Positions 41,607 to 51,236 are shown, counted from the stretch's first letter. The stretch is DNA of 64,000 nt from Rhodanobacter sp. B04 (GCF_002001125.1 NZ_MUNV01000007.1:1-64000); one strand, 5' to 3'. Numbers and translations are program-made. The notes: generated by a model from the letters alone, not told the origin.

Positions 41607-43001
41607 ATGGAACCTAACACCAGCGCTCCGCTCGCGAATGTCATGGACCTCCTGCTCGACGCGATCTGCGTGGTCGATGTCGAAGGCCGCTATGTCTTTG
41701 TCAGTGCCGCGTTCGAGCGCATCTTCGGCTACACGCCGCAGGAGATCATCGGCAAGCCGATGATCGAGTTGGTTCATCCCGACGATCGCGAGCGCACCCT
41801 GCAGACCGCCCGCGAGATCATGGCCGGCCAGCCCAAGCCGCATTTCCAGAACCGCTACGTGCGCAAGGACGGCCGGGTGATCCACATCATGTGGTCGACC
41901 CGCTGGTCGGAGGCGGACGGCATGCGCATTGCCGTGGCGCGCGACATCACCGAACTCAAGCGCGCCGAATCGATGCAGGTCGCGCTGCACGCCATTTCCG
42001 AGGCCGCCCATTCGGCCGCGGATCTGCTGGCGCTGTTCCGGAACATCCATCTGATCATCGGCAAGCTGCTGCCGGCACGCAATTTCTTCGTGGCGCTTTA
42101 CGACGAGAAGAAGGACGAACTGAGTTTTCCCTATTTCGTCGACGAACACGGCAGTGCCCCGTCCGCGCAGAAGCTCGACTCCGGCACCCTCAGCGCGGAA
42201 GTGATCCGCACCGGCCAGGCATTGCTGCTCACTCCCGACATGCCAGTGGCACCGCCGGAACACGCCAATCCGGTCGACGGCCGCGGAGCGCTGCACTGGC
42301 TCGGCGTGCCGCTCAGCACCCAGCAGGGCATCATCGGCGCGCTCGCGGTGCAAAGCTATTCCGGCGAGGTGCGCTATACCGAGCAGGACAAGGTATTGCT
42401 GCAGTTGGTCTCCACCCAGGTCGCCGCGGCGATCGAGCGCAAGCAGACCCAGACCTGGCTGCAATACGTCGCCCTGCACGACCAGTTGACCGCCCTGCCC
42501 AACCGCATGCTGTTCCATGACCGCCTGCGCACCGCACTGGCCAGGGCGCGGCGCGACAGCAGCCGGCTGTCGGTGCTCTACGTCGACCTGGACAAATTCA
42601 AGCTGATCAACGACAGCTTCGGCCACGACGTCGGCGACCTGCTGCTGCGCGAGGTATCGCACCGCCTCAGACATTGCGTGCGTGAAGTGGACACGGTGGC
42701 CCGCATGGGCGGTGACGAGTTCGTGGTGCTGCTCGACAACATCGACCAGCCGGAGCACGCCTGCATCGTCGCCGAAAAGATCCGCAAAGCCCTCAACCAG
42801 CCGTTTGAACTGCCCGATCACAGCCTGCATATCTCGACCAGCATCGGCATTGCCGTCTATCCCGAACATGGCGACGACAACAAGCAGCTGATGCGATTGG
42901 CCGACGACGCCATGTACGCAGCGAAGAAGCACGGTGGCAACCGGCTGATCATGAGCGACATGCCAGGCCAGCCTGCAGGCAATCCAGGGGCTGACCGGTA
43001 A
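41607..43001 (+). CDS. PAS-GAF-GGDEF diguanylate cyclase (soluble)
   Basis: 464 residues, no membrane segment. PAS domain at about 12-125 (DAICVVDVEGRYVFVSAAFERIFGYTPQEIIGKP, ending DITELKRAE), GAF domain about 140-290 (LIIGKLLPARNFFVALYDEK, LGVPLSTQQGIIGALAVQSY), GGDEF about 300-455 (HDQLTALPNRMLFHDRL, DLDKFKLINDSFGHDVGD, ARMGGDEF). The active site and the REVD inhibitory site are intact, so it should synthesise c-di-GMP with product feedback. The cytoplasmic signal is unknown. Confidence 0.9.
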   Translation: MEPNTSAPLANVMDLLLDAICVVDVEGRYVFVSAAFERIFGYTPQEIIGKPMIELVHPDDRERTLQTAREIMAGQPKPHFQNRYVRKDGRVIHIMWSTRWSEADGMRIAVARDITELKRAESMQVALHAISEAAHSAADLLALFRNIHLIIGKLLPARNFFVALYDEKKDELSFPYFVDEHGSAPSAQKLDSGTLSAEVIRTGQALLLTPDMPVAPPEHANPVDGRGALHWLGVPLSTQQGIIGALAVQSYSGEVRYTEQDKVLLQLVSTQVAAAIERKQTQTWLQYVALHDQLTALPNRMLFHDRLRTALARARRDSSRLSVLYVDLDKFKLINDSFGHDVGDLLLREVSHRLRHCVREVDTVARMGGDEFVVLLDNIDQPEHACIVAEKIRKALNQPFELPDHSLHISTSIGIAVYPEHGDDNKQLMRLADDAMYAAKKHGGNRLIMSDMPGQPAGNPGADR

Positions 43002-43238
43002 CGAAACATGACGTCACGTGCCGCGCCGACACGCCGGCACCCGTGACTCCGCCAACCCTGGGGCGGCCCCATGCCATCGCACCCGGGCCATGCTCGCACC
43101 TCACTGGACAAGTTACTCGGCGTACACCTTGTCGACTCCCGTATGAACGGCTTTTGGCAAGCGTGCGCGTATCGTCCTCCGGATCACGGCTGGCCCGTTA
43201 TTGTGTCCCTGTACCGTCAACCTGCAGGGGTGTCCCCC

Positions 43239-44303
43239 ATGAAACTGTTCATGAATACCAACCGCTCGATGCCGCGAACGCCGCGGCTGCGCCGACTGGC
43301 GACATGGCTGGTCGCCGCCTGTTTCATGGCGATCTCGTTCTCGTCTTTCGCCGGCGTGTTCGTCTCGGTCAGCATTGCGCCACCGCCCCTGCCGATCTAT
43401 GCGCAACCCGTGATGCCCGGTGCCGGCTACATCTGGACACCTGGCTACTGGGCCTACGGCGATGGCGGCTATTTCTGGGTACCGGGTACCTGGGTGCTGG
43501 CTCCCTATGTGGGTGCCCTGTGGACACCGGGGTATTGGGGCTGGAGCAACGGCTTCTATGTCTTTAATCGCGGTTACTGGGGACCGCGCGTGGGGTTCTA
43601 TGGCGGCATCAACTACGGCTATGGCTACGAGGGCGTTGGCTACCGCGGCGGCTACTGGGACCATGGCCGGTTCAACTACAACCGCAACGTCACCTACAAC
43701 ACCACGATCAGCCGCGTCAGCTACAACGGCGGCAGGGGCGGCCTGATGGCGCGGCCATCGCCACAGGAGCAGATGGCTGCGCGTGATCGGCACATGCAGC
43801 CGCTGGCCGCGCAGCAACAGCAGATCCGCATGGCCAGCGAAAATCGCTCGCTGCGAGCCTCCGTAAACCATGGCGCGCCGCCGATTGCCGCCACACCGCG
43901 AGCGGGTGCCTTCAACGGCAACGGCGTGGTCAGGGCACGTGGAACGATGAGCCCGGCCATGAGCGCGGCTGCGGCCAGAACCGCCCGGACGGGCTATGCA
44001 CCTTCCCAGCGCGCAAACACGGTGAACAGCCGCACCGTTTCGCAGGCCAGCTACAACGCCCAGCGCTCGGCCGGCAATGTGCCGCGAAACAACAACGGCC
44101 AGCGCCCAGCGCCGTACAACCGCACGAACGCTTACGCGGCCCCTGCACGCAATGCACCCAACCATCAAGGGCAAGGTTCCATGCGGCCGGCCACGGCGAA
44201 CTACCGCCCTGCATACCAGCAGCCACGCCCGCAGGCCCAGCCACACGCGCAACCCGTTCGCAGCGGTGGTGGCAACCGAGGCGAGCATCCGGACAAGCAC
44301 TGA
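43239..44303 (+). CDS. YXWGXW-repeat secreted protein
   Basis: 354 residues with a signal peptide (WLVAACFMAISFSSFAG). Residues about 55-150 are Trp/Tyr/Gly repeats of the YXWGXW/BcpO-related kind (YIWTPGYWAYGDGGYFWVPGTW, LWTPGYWGWSNGFYVFNRGYWGP). The C-terminal half is low complexity, rich in Asn, Gln, Arg and Pro. Such proteins are probably outer-envelope or extracellular; function is unknown. ATG 43239 follows GGGG; the upstream frame lacks a start with a ribosome site. A strong terminator follows. Confidence 0.85.
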   Translation: MKLFMNTNRSMPRTPRLRRLATWLVAACFMAISFSSFAGVFVSVSIAPPPLPIYAQPVMPGAGYIWTPGYWAYGDGGYFWVPGTWVLAPYVGALWTPGYWGWSNGFYVFNRGYWGPRVGFYGGINYGYGYEGVGYRGGYWDHGRFNYNRNVTYNTTISRVSYNGGRGGLMARPSPQEQMAARDRHMQPLAAQQQQIRMASENRSLRASVNHGAPPIAATPRAGAFNGNGVVRARGTMSPAMSAAAARTARTGYAPSQRANTVNSRTVSQASYNAQRSAGNVPRNNNGQRPAPYNRTNAYAAPARNAPNHQGQGSMRPATANYRPAYQQPRPQAQPHAQPVRSGGGNRGEHPDKH

Positions 44304-44335
44304 GCCGCCCGCATAAAAACCGATCGACGATACGC

Positions 44336-44367
44336 AGCGGGCCGGAACAATCCGGCCCGCTTTTTTT
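44336..44367 (+). terminator. Strong rho-independent terminator
   Basis: An 11-bp perfect GC-rich stem (AGCGGGCCGGA, 44336-44346, with TCCGGCCCGCT, 44351-44361), an ACAA loop and a run of T to 44367. It ends the YXWGXW gene transcript. Confidence 0.9.
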
Positions 44368-44436
44368 ATGCACTAGTCAAGGACCGCCACTTCCACAGGC
44401 TGCAGACGGCCTCATTGCGCGATACGCCGAGCCCGC

Positions 44437-44931
44437 TCAATGCCCGCCTCGATGCACGATTCTTCCGTTTGCAAGCTTGACATCTCCAGGCTGCATATCC
44501 GCCGGACAGCTGCCGACATACTTCGAATCCTGGATCATCACGCCTCCGGTCTTGCCGCCCAGGGCAGGCGTGTAGGTGATATGCGTCTCGGAATGGGCTG
44601 AGGTATCGCCCTGGACGGTCACCACGCCCTTGCTATCGACAACCGTGTTGCCAACGACGCAGCGCATCTCCGAGGTGTACGTGTTGCCCTCGACATTTTC
44701 GCTGACCTTGGTGCAGCCCTTGAGGTTATTCGCCAGGGATTCCGCGTGTTGATCCACCGCATGGTTGCGGCAGATCTCCGACGCCATCTCGGTCTTATCG
44801 CCACCGGGACTCTCGATACTCTGAGTGTGGGTTTGCCAAAGCCCTTCATGCAGGGGCGGCGGGCTGATGGCATGGGCTGCACCGATCGGCAGGAGGAGTA
44901 TCGCTGCCGCGTAGACAAGCATCTTCATCAT
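44437..44931 (-). CDS. DUF3617 secreted protein
   Basis: 164 residues with a signal peptide (LVYAAAILLLPIGAAHA) and the DUF3617 pattern (PPPLHEGLWQTHTQSI, CRNHAVDQHAESLANNLKGCTKV, EMRCVVGNTVVDSKGVVTVQGDTSAHSETHITY, GSCPADMQPGDV). Four cysteines may form disulfides. Function unknown. AGGAG lies 5 nt before ATG 44931. Confidence 0.85.
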   Translation of the reverse strand: MMKMLVYAAAILLLPIGAAHAISPPPLHEGLWQTHTQSIESPGGDKTEMASEICRNHAVDQHAESLANNLKGCTKVSENVEGNTYTSEMRCVVGNTVVDSKGVVTVQGDTSAHSETHITYTPALGGKTGGVMIQDSKYVGSCPADMQPGDVKLANGRIVHRGGH

Positions 44932-45226
44932 GGTTGCTCCTGCTGTGGCGCCATGCCACGCGCATCAGTTTTCAAACTGGATATCCCCAAGAGACCGACA
45001 ACATTCATTCGCTTCGCGGCGAGGCCCCTGAAAGCATGCAACGAGTCGCTTCCTGCTGGCTGGGCGATCGGGAGTGATACCAAGATCCGGAGACCCGCAT
45101 ACCCGACTATACCCGCCCATACGCGCAAGGAGATGAGCCTCAGGAAGTGCCTGTTCGCAAGGATTTTCGTCCCCACGGAACGATGAATGCCACCCCACGC
45201 GCCGTCTTCTATGCGAGGCCAGCTGC

Positions 45227-46726
45227 ATGCTCGGAAAACGCGACGCTCGTGCCTATCAACGAGCCCGTGCTCACAACCGCGTGAGCAGAGGGGTAACATG
45301 GTCGGCAGCGGTCGCAGGACGGCGGCTGCAGGGGGAATCCAGCGGTGATCGCTTGACTCTGTATATATCCAGCTTGCTGATTGCCTGCGGGATCTGTCTC
45401 TTCGCCGGCATCCAGGCTACGTTTGCCCGATCTGCACGGGGGCAGGATCGGGTGTACCTGGCATTCGGTTGCCTCAGTCTGCTGGTTTCGGTCTATCTCG
45501 CATTGGCCGCATCCTTTTACCAGGCGGAGTCCGTATCGACGGCCGCCGCCTTGGCACGCGCCGAGATCAGTTTCGGTTGCCTGATCTACCCGACCGGCAT
45601 CTGGTTCTTCAGCCTGTATACCGGGCTCGTCCACTGGCGGCGCTGGGTGACCGTTGCCGCCCTGATCTTTGCGCCGCTGCTGGTGATCAACCTTAGCTCG
45701 CCGTACAGCTTGCTATATACCGATCTCACCATGCGGCCGCCGCTTGTGCTGCCCTGGGGCGAGAGCGTGCACGATTTTTCCGGCACCGAATCGCCGTACC
45801 TCACCGGCATCTACTACACGGCGGTGGACGCCTGCTTCCTGTGGGCCGTGTGCTGCTGCGTCGTGCTGTGGCGGCGTGGCCGCGGCGCCCGTGTCTGGTC
45901 GCTCACGCTCTACCTGGTTGTGCAGGCTACGGCATCGGTTCACGCCGAAGTGGTCAACTACCACGGTGGCCGTGGGCTGACCTTCGATTCGCTGGCGTTC
46001 CTTGCGCTGGTACTGCTGATGAGTGGCGTACTCCGGCGCGAACTGCAGCGGCGCAACCAGGCGCTGGCGGTCAGCCTCGACGAACTTCGCAGCGAAACCC
46101 AGCGCCGGGAAGGCGTCGAAGCAGACCTGCGCCACCTTGCCTACCATGACCACCTGACCGGCCTGCCGAACCGCCACTACATGCACGAGCGCCTGCAGGC
46201 CGCACTGGCCTCGACCGAACCGGACGACGGTGCACTGATCCTGTTCGACCTCGATCACTTCAAGATCATCAACGAGGCACTCGGCCATGACGTGGGCGAC
46301 GAACTGCTGAAAGGCGTTGCCGCACGCATCAGCGCAACGGCACCAGCGAGCGCCTGCATCGCCCGCCTGGGAGGCGACGAGTTTGCGCTGCATCTCACTT
46401 CGCTGACCGGCACCGACGAATCACCCGCGCAGGCCGCCCTGCGCATCGCGCGGGACATCACCGCGCGGCTCACGGCGCCGCTGCGCATCGGCAACCATGA
46501 TCTCGTGGTCGGCGTAAGCGCCGGCATCGCACCGCTCCCCGGCACGGCGCGGGACGTCGACAGCGTGCTGCGCCAGGTCGACATGGCGCTGTATCGGGCC
46601 AAGGCCGCCGGACGCCATACCGCCGTGATCTTCGAGAGCGGGATGCAGGCACAGGCCGATCGGCGCCTGCTGCTGGAAAAAGGCCTGCGGCTCGCCCTCG
46701 ACCGTGGCGAGTTCGACGTGCACTAG
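45227..46726 (+). CDS. Membrane GGDEF domain, first part of a GGDEF-EAL protein cut by an in-frame TAG
   Basis: 499 codons. About six or seven transmembrane helices (SLLIACGICLFAGI, VYLAFGCLSLLVSVYLALA, WVTVAALIFAPLLVINL, CFLWAVCCCVVLW, LAFLALVLLMSGVL) form a sensor like 7TMR/MASE types. A coiled coil and a GGDEF domain follow (HDHLTGLPNRHYMHERL, DLDHFKIINEALGHDVGD, ARLGGDEF). The RxxD site is absent (PASA). It ends FDVH-TAG, where related proteins read FDVHYQPQ, and the same frame continues into the EAL domain. The start is uncertain: the first 40 residues are Arg-rich, and TTG 45354 is a plausible alternative. Confidence 0.8.
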   Translation: MLGKRDARAYQRARAHNRVSRGVTWSAAVAGRRLQGESSGDRLTLYISSLLIACGICLFAGIQATFARSARGQDRVYLAFGCLSLLVSVYLALAASFYQAESVSTAAALARAEISFGCLIYPTGIWFFSLYTGLVHWRRWVTVAALIFAPLLVINLSSPYSLLYTDLTMRPPLVLPWGESVHDFSGTESPYLTGIYYTAVDACFLWAVCCCVVLWRRGRGARVWSLTLYLVVQATASVHAEVVNYHGGRGLTFDSLAFLALVLLMSGVLRRELQRRNQALAVSLDELRSETQRREGVEADLRHLAYHDHLTGLPNRHYMHERLQAALASTEPDDGALILFDLDHFKIINEALGHDVGDELLKGVAARISATAPASACIARLGGDEFALHLTSLTGTDESPAQAALRIARDITARLTAPLRIGNHDLVVGVSAGIAPLPGTARDVDSVLRQVDMALYRAKAAGRHTAVIFESGMQAQADRRLLLEKGLRLALDRGEFDVH

Positions 46727-46741
46727 CAACCTCAGCTCGAC

Positions 46742-47449
46742 ATGCAGGCCCGCTTCATCGGCGCCGAAGCATTGCTGCGCTGGCAGCACCCGGAGCATGG
46801 CCTGATCGAACCGGACGAGTTCATCCCGATCGCCGAGGAAACCGGCCTGATCCACCGCATCGGTCGCGAGGTCCTGCGGCGGGCCTGCCTTGAGCTGGAG
46901 ACATGGCCGGCGGCCCATGCCCGGGCACGCATCTCGATCAACGTCAGCCCCTGGCAATTGTTCAGCCAGGATTTCGTGCGCACGCTACAGGAAACCGTGG
47001 CATCGACGCGGGCCGATCCGCGGCGCATCACGCTGGAGATCACCGAGAACGCCTTCCTGCATGATCTGGACGACGCCGCCAGCAAGATCCGCGCGCTGGA
47101 AGCCGCCGGGTTCCAGTTCTCGCTGGACGATTTCGGCTCCGGCTACACCTCGCTGGAAAGCCTGAAAAAACTCCCCGTGCGCGAACTCAAGATCGATCGC
47201 ACGTTCATCGAGGGGCTGCATCCCGGCTCACACGACCGCTTCATCGAGGCCATGATCACCATCGCACATCACCTGGAGCTGTTTGTGATCGCCGAGGGGG
47301 TCGAAACCGAAGATCAACGCACTGCGCTCGCCGGACTGGGCTGCAACGCGATCCAGGGCTACCTGGTGAGCCCGGCGTTGCCGGCCGCGGCATTCCACCG
47401 CTGGCTCACGGGCCTCGCCGGCCAAGCCATTCCAGCAAGCAGCAGCTGA
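46742..47449 (+). CDS. EAL phosphodiesterase domain, second part of the split GGDEF-EAL protein
   Basis: 235 residues in the same frame as the upstream GGDEF part, separated from it by a TAG and five codons. The EAL domain is complete from GAEALLRW through INVSPWQLF, ITENAFLHD, LDDFGSGYTSLESLKKLP, KIDRTFI and VIAEGVET, including the metal- and substrate-binding residues. Without the first strand (YQPQ), a free-standing product would lack part of the barrel. ATG 46742 has no ribosome site, so production needs readthrough of TAG. In the intact form the protein would balance c-di-GMP synthesis and breakdown. Confidence 0.75.
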   Translation: MQARFIGAEALLRWQHPEHGLIEPDEFIPIAEETGLIHRIGREVLRRACLELETWPAAHARARISINVSPWQLFSQDFVRTLQETVASTRADPRRITLEITENAFLHDLDDAASKIRALEAAGFQFSLDDFGSGYTSLESLKKLPVRELKIDRTFIEGLHPGSHDRFIEAMITIAHHLELFVIAEGVETEDQRTALAGLGCNAIQGYLVSPALPAAAFHRWLTGLAGQAIPASSS

Positions 47450-47467
47450 GCCAATCGGGCGAACGAA

Positions 47468-48190
47468 TCACTCATCTTCCGGCAGCTCGGCCAGATCCGG
47501 CAACTCCGAAAGATCAAAGAACTCGGGAGGCTTGGCAACCGCAGGCTCCAGCGGCCAGCGCTCGACCACCTCCTGCCGGGATTGACCGAAGAAGCTGCGA
47601 ACCAGCACAAATTCGCGCACGGTCCAGCGAATCGGTGCAATGGATTCCTCGATCGCATCCACCGCATGGCCTTGCAGCAATGTCACATGTGGCAGGTAGC
47701 TGGAGACACCCGTCACCGCCAGTCCAGTGCGACGCTGTGCCTCGGCAATGGCCTGGCGCAACTTCAAGGCCGACTCGGTACTGGCACCGTCCGCACACAG
47801 GACGAACGGAAAGCGGCCATCCCTCGCGCTGAAACGCATGGCCGAATCCAGCGTGATCTCGAAGGCGCTGCCGTGCACCGTGGCGGCAGCCGCCAACAGC
47901 GCATCCTCCAGCGACGGCAGCATCCGCTCGGTCCTGCCCCTCGGACAAAGTGTCAGATGGAAGCTGTCGGCGCCGACCCATGTGCCGCTCACCCGGTGCG
48001 ACTTGCAGAAACGCTCACCGATGCCGGCAATCCCTGCACGGGCCTGATCATCCGGCAGCACGGCAAAGAAGTAATCGATGCCAGCGGCAAGTTCGCGGTG
48101 GTTCGTCGGGACAGGAATGAGCTGAACCTCCACGGCATCCGCGGTAACGACATCAGGCCGGCCACGGCGAACTCCCCCACGCCGTGGCAT
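47468..48190 (-). CDS. 2'-5' RNA ligase-family protein (2H phosphoesterase)
   Basis: 240 residues from ATG 48190; the true start is uncertain because the domain itself begins near IDYFFAVLPDDQA, about 38 residues in. Two HxT motifs are seen: FHLTLCPRG and LPHVTLLQG. The acidic C-terminal tail (SELPDLAELPEDE) is not part of the standard domain. It is a second, more divergent member of the family besides the gene at 26088-26702. The substrate is unknown. Confidence 0.75.
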   Translation of the reverse strand: MPRRGGVRRGRPDVVTADAVEVQLIPVPTNHRELAAGIDYFFAVLPDDQARAGIAGIGERFCKSHRVSGTWVGADSFHLTLCPRGRTERMLPSLEDALLAAAATVHGSAFEITLDSAMRFSARDGRFPFVLCADGASTESALKLRQAIAEAQRRTGLAVTGVSSYLPHVTLLQGHAVDAIEESIAPIRWTVREFVLVRSFFGQSRQEVVERWPLEPAVAKPPEFFDLSELPDLAELPEDE

Positions 48191-48465
48191 GACGTCCAGC
48201 CTGCCGTGTGTCGGACCACGATACAAGTGTCGATTTGGACGCAGGAAAATGCGCCACTCCGTGTGGCCGACTGCGCCGGGCTTCGCCAGGCGCCGCGCCG
48301 GACGCCTCGGCATCGGCCACCCGTGCCGGATTCACCAGCTCCCGTTCGCCAAACAATCGGAGAACGCTCGCCGTATCGATCTCGCGACAGCTGGTGCCAT
48401 TGCCCCGCACCCGGCAGCAGCGCTTTTCCATCGCGTCATGTCGGCGGCGACAGAATTACTTCCGA

Positions 48466-48840
48466 TCAGCGCATGTGCAGCCAGTGAACATGGGTACCGT
48501 GGGTCTTGTCATCGGCACGGTGCCCGGCCCGGCTCTCGACCACCTCGCCCCACTGGGTTCCGAAGTCGTCCTCCAGGTATTTGTTCACGCGCACATGCTC
48601 GCCGTGCTCGATCGGGAAGCTTGTCGCGATGACCATGGCCTCCTCTCCCTGCCATACCAGCACGGCCGGCTTGACGGTGCCACCGCCCCAGCCGAACTGG
48701 ATCTGGATGTCTTTCGGCGGATATGCAAGGCGGTTGTCGAGATGCCACTCGCCGGTCTTGTTGAGCAGCGACACCAGCGTCGGATCATTCCAGTCGACGG
48801 GATTCGTCGGCACTTTCGGGAAGGTTTTGTGATCGGCCAT
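48466..48840 (-). CDS. Hypothetical protein
   Basis: 124 residues from ATG 48840. No signal peptide or membrane helix. It has a Trp- and Gly-rich middle (QFGWGGGTVKPAVLVWQGEEAMVIATSFPIEHGEHVRVNKYL) and a His-rich end (HGTHVHWLH). Composition and codon use look like a real gene, but I do not recognise a family. It lies alone between convergent and divergent neighbours. Confidence 0.55.
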   Translation of the reverse strand: MADHKTFPKVPTNPVDWNDPTLVSLLNKTGEWHLDNRLAYPPKDIQIQFGWGGGTVKPAVLVWQGEEAMVIATSFPIEHGEHVRVNKYLEDDFGTQWGEVVESRAGHRADDKTHGTHVHWLHMR

Positions 48841-49346
48841 GGGAGAAAGACCCCTTAGCGAAGAATCATTGAGCGGACTGCCGCGTCGCATCCATACCGC
48901 CGAAGCGCGCATCGAGGTTCGTCAGTCCGGTTATCGTGGATCCCCCTGACATGCCGCCTGGACATGCCCGGCGACAGTGTAACCCGCGTCATCCCAAGGT
49001 GGCGTCCACTTTCCATCTGGGGGTTATCGCAGGCTTCGCCGAGTCGCCGGCCAGGATATCCCCGCGTTTTCACTCCTGGATTCTGGTGTTGGCACATGGC
49101 TACAGTGTCGGCATGCAGGCATGCGCCTTGCTTGCAAAAAGTCCATGCGCGACGGGAACACGAAAACGGCAGGAAGCCGCGAAAACCAAGCCTTTGCTCG
49201 CCATCTCCGCGAAAGCAGGCATGGCGATGGTTTTTCGAGATCCGCTGCTGGGCTTAAGAAAAACATTTCGCCGCCAGCGATGATAGGCATGCCCGGAACG
49301 CCGGGCACGAGTCGGCACGAGTGAGAACCAGACCAGGAGAACATGG
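48841..49346. other. Intergenic region upstream of the sulfatase gene
   Basis: These 506 bp show no gene with a ribosome site and family pattern. A short direct repeat GGCACGAGT (two copies, about 49304-49322) lies near the right end. AGGAGA (49334-49339) is the ribosome site of the next gene. Confidence 0.35.
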
Positions 49347-51236
49347 ATGCATTGGAATACCGGGCAGACCGTCGCCGACCGATACATCGCGTCCGGGCAC
49401 AGGTTTGTCTTTGCAACAGGCCTCTACCTCGCCTATCTCGTCGCACTGTATGGCCTGGTTGGCATACACGGTGATTCGATCGGACAGTCGCTGACGCGCC
49501 TGCTCGCACCGCTGGTCGAGCTCGGTCTTTTCTACAGCTTCACGGAATGGCTGGACCGACGCTGGCGTGGCCGCGTTGTCACCGCACTGATCCTGTCGAC
49601 CGCTGCCATCGTCAGCGCCATTTACGCCGTGCAGATCTATGCGTTGGTCATTTCGGGAAATTTCATCACCGTCCTGGCTATCGAAAACCGTACTGAAAGC
49701 CGTATCGTCGCGCAGCGATCCCTCTATCTGGTGCTGCTGATCGCTGCTGTCTGGTGGCTGATCCATGCGATCGCCTGCCTGCGTGCGCGAAAGGATCCAC
49801 GCCTGCGGCCAGGCGCTTCGTTACACCGGCAGCAGGGCGGAAGATGGCTGCTGCGCGTGGCCCTGGCGCTGCTGCTGGCCCAGGCCTGCCTTGTTCCCTG
49901 GCAGGGCAGCACCAGCCTGCTCGAAGCCGGCTATCGCCAGGCTCCCATCGGCAGCCTCGCCAGCAACTACGGCAAAGTGCTGTGGTCGAATCTCGTGCTG
50001 CCGTCTTCGCTGCAAGCCGACAGCGCGGGCCACGCTGCAACCTTTCCTCTCGAGAAGCGCATGGTCTACTCGGCACCGCTGCCATTCGCCTCGACAGGTA
50101 ATGACGCCCCGATCAAGAACGTCATCGTCATCTTCACCGAGGGTACCTCCGCCCGCCTGATCGGTGCATACGGTGGTCGATACCCCGGCCTGACACCCAA
50201 TATCGATCGCCTGGCCGCTCGCTCGATGCGCGTGACCCACTACTACAACCACACCGCCGCCACTTACCGGGGAATACAAGGACAACTCGTCTCCGGTTAC
50301 CCATGGGCAGGCGGTGGCGGGGACACGGATGCCTGGGAAAGCGCGAGCCAGCGCTCCTCGATGGTCGGCATCAGCTATCGCTCGGTACCGATGATTCTCA
50401 GGGACCTTGGCTACCGCGCCAGCTTCCTGTCGCCCCATCACGACACGGTCGAGCTCAACACGATGCTGCGCATGCTGGGCTTCGACAAGGTGTTCTCCTT
50501 CGACGATGTCAGCCGGGACATTGCGCCAGGCAATCCGATGTATGCGGTGGAAGGTGCGCTCAGCGACGGCGAGCTGTTCCACGCACTGAACCTGCTGTTG
50601 CAGCGGCATGCGCTTTCCGGCACCAACCAGCCATTCTTCGCCGGGGCATACAACTTCGGCACACACGCCTTTCTCGACGTTGTTGCGTTTGGCCTGAAGT
50701 ACGGCGACGGCAGCAACCCTTCATTGAACAAGCTGCACAATTACGATCACGCGATAGGGACATTCCTGGATTATTTCTTTGCCAGCGAATACGCGAAGAA
50801 CACCATCCTGGTCTTCACTGCCGATCACGCCACTTATCCCGACCCCGCGTACAGGCAAGCGGCCGGCAACGACTCCCAGCCTTACTTTGTCGACCAGATC
50901 CCCCTGCTGATCTACGACCCGTTTCATCGGCTGCCAGCCACCTACGATGCCAACGGCAGAACCTCGGTCGACCTCGCACCGACCTTGCTGCAGTTGCTTG
51001 GCATACGCCGTGCGGACAACAGCTTTCTTGGTACGTCGCTGTTCGAGGACAACCGCCGCCGCATCGGCTTCGCGGCCATCGGCAATGAGTTCTATGCCAC
51101 CGACGCGGCTGGCGTCTATCCGGAAGGCAACATTCCACCGCCCTACCTGAAGCCTTTTGCCGACGACAAGGCCACCGTCGAAAATTACTACCGGCTCGAA
51201 AAGACCAACCGTGTCTTCGAACCCATGCACCGGTAG
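49347..51236 (+). CDS. LTA synthase/phosphoethanolamine-transferase-type membrane sulfatase
   Basis: 629 residues from ATG 49347 (AGGAGA upstream). The N-terminus has four or five transmembrane helices (FATGLYLAYLVALYGLVG, VVTALILSTAAIVSAIYAVQIYAL, LYLVLLIAAVWWLIHAIACL, LLRVALALLLAQACLVP), followed by a periplasmic alkaline-phosphatase-fold domain. NVIVIFTEGTSARLIGAYGG carries the metal-binding acid and the nucleophilic Thr, THYYNHTAATYRGIQGQL the helix after it, and VFTADHATYPDP the later metal ligands. Such enzymes move phosphoglycerol or phosphoethanolamine groups to glycans or lipids; the acceptor here is unknown. Confidence 0.85.
   Translation: MHWNTGQTVADRYIASGHRFVFATGLYLAYLVALYGLVGIHGDSIGQSLTRLLAPLVELGLFYSFTEWLDRRWRGRVVTALILSTAAIVSAIYAVQIYALVISGNFITVLAIENRTESRIVAQRSLYLVLLIAAVWWLIHAIACLRARKDPRLRPGASLHRQQGGRWLLRVALALLLAQACLVPWQGSTSLLEAGYRQAPIGSLASNYGKVLWSNLVLPSSLQADSAGHAATFPLEKRMVYSAPLPFASTGNDAPIKNVIVIFTEGTSARLIGAYGGRYPGLTPNIDRLAARSMRVTHYYNHTAATYRGIQGQLVSGYPWAGGGGDTDAWESASQRSSMVGISYRSVPMILRDLGYRASFLSPHHDTVELNTMLRMLGFDKVFSFDDVSRDIAPGNPMYAVEGALSDGELFHALNLLLQRHALSGTNQPFFAGAYNFGTHAFLDVVAFGLKYGDGSNPSLNKLHNYDHAIGTFLDYFFASEYAKNTILVFTADHATYPDPAYRQAAGNDSQPYFVDQIPLLIYDPFHRLPATYDANGRTSVDLAPTLLQLLGIRRADNSFLGTSLFEDNRRRIGFAAIGNEFYATDAAGVYPEGNIPPPYLKPFADDKATVENYYRLEKTNRVFEPMHR

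Noticed and set aside
46724-46741. Natural stop-codon readthrough at TAG-CAA in the GGDEF-EAL gene
   Set aside because: TAG-CAA recalls a viral leaky context, but that context acts in eukaryotes and the following bases do not fit. A point mutation or sequencing error is simpler.
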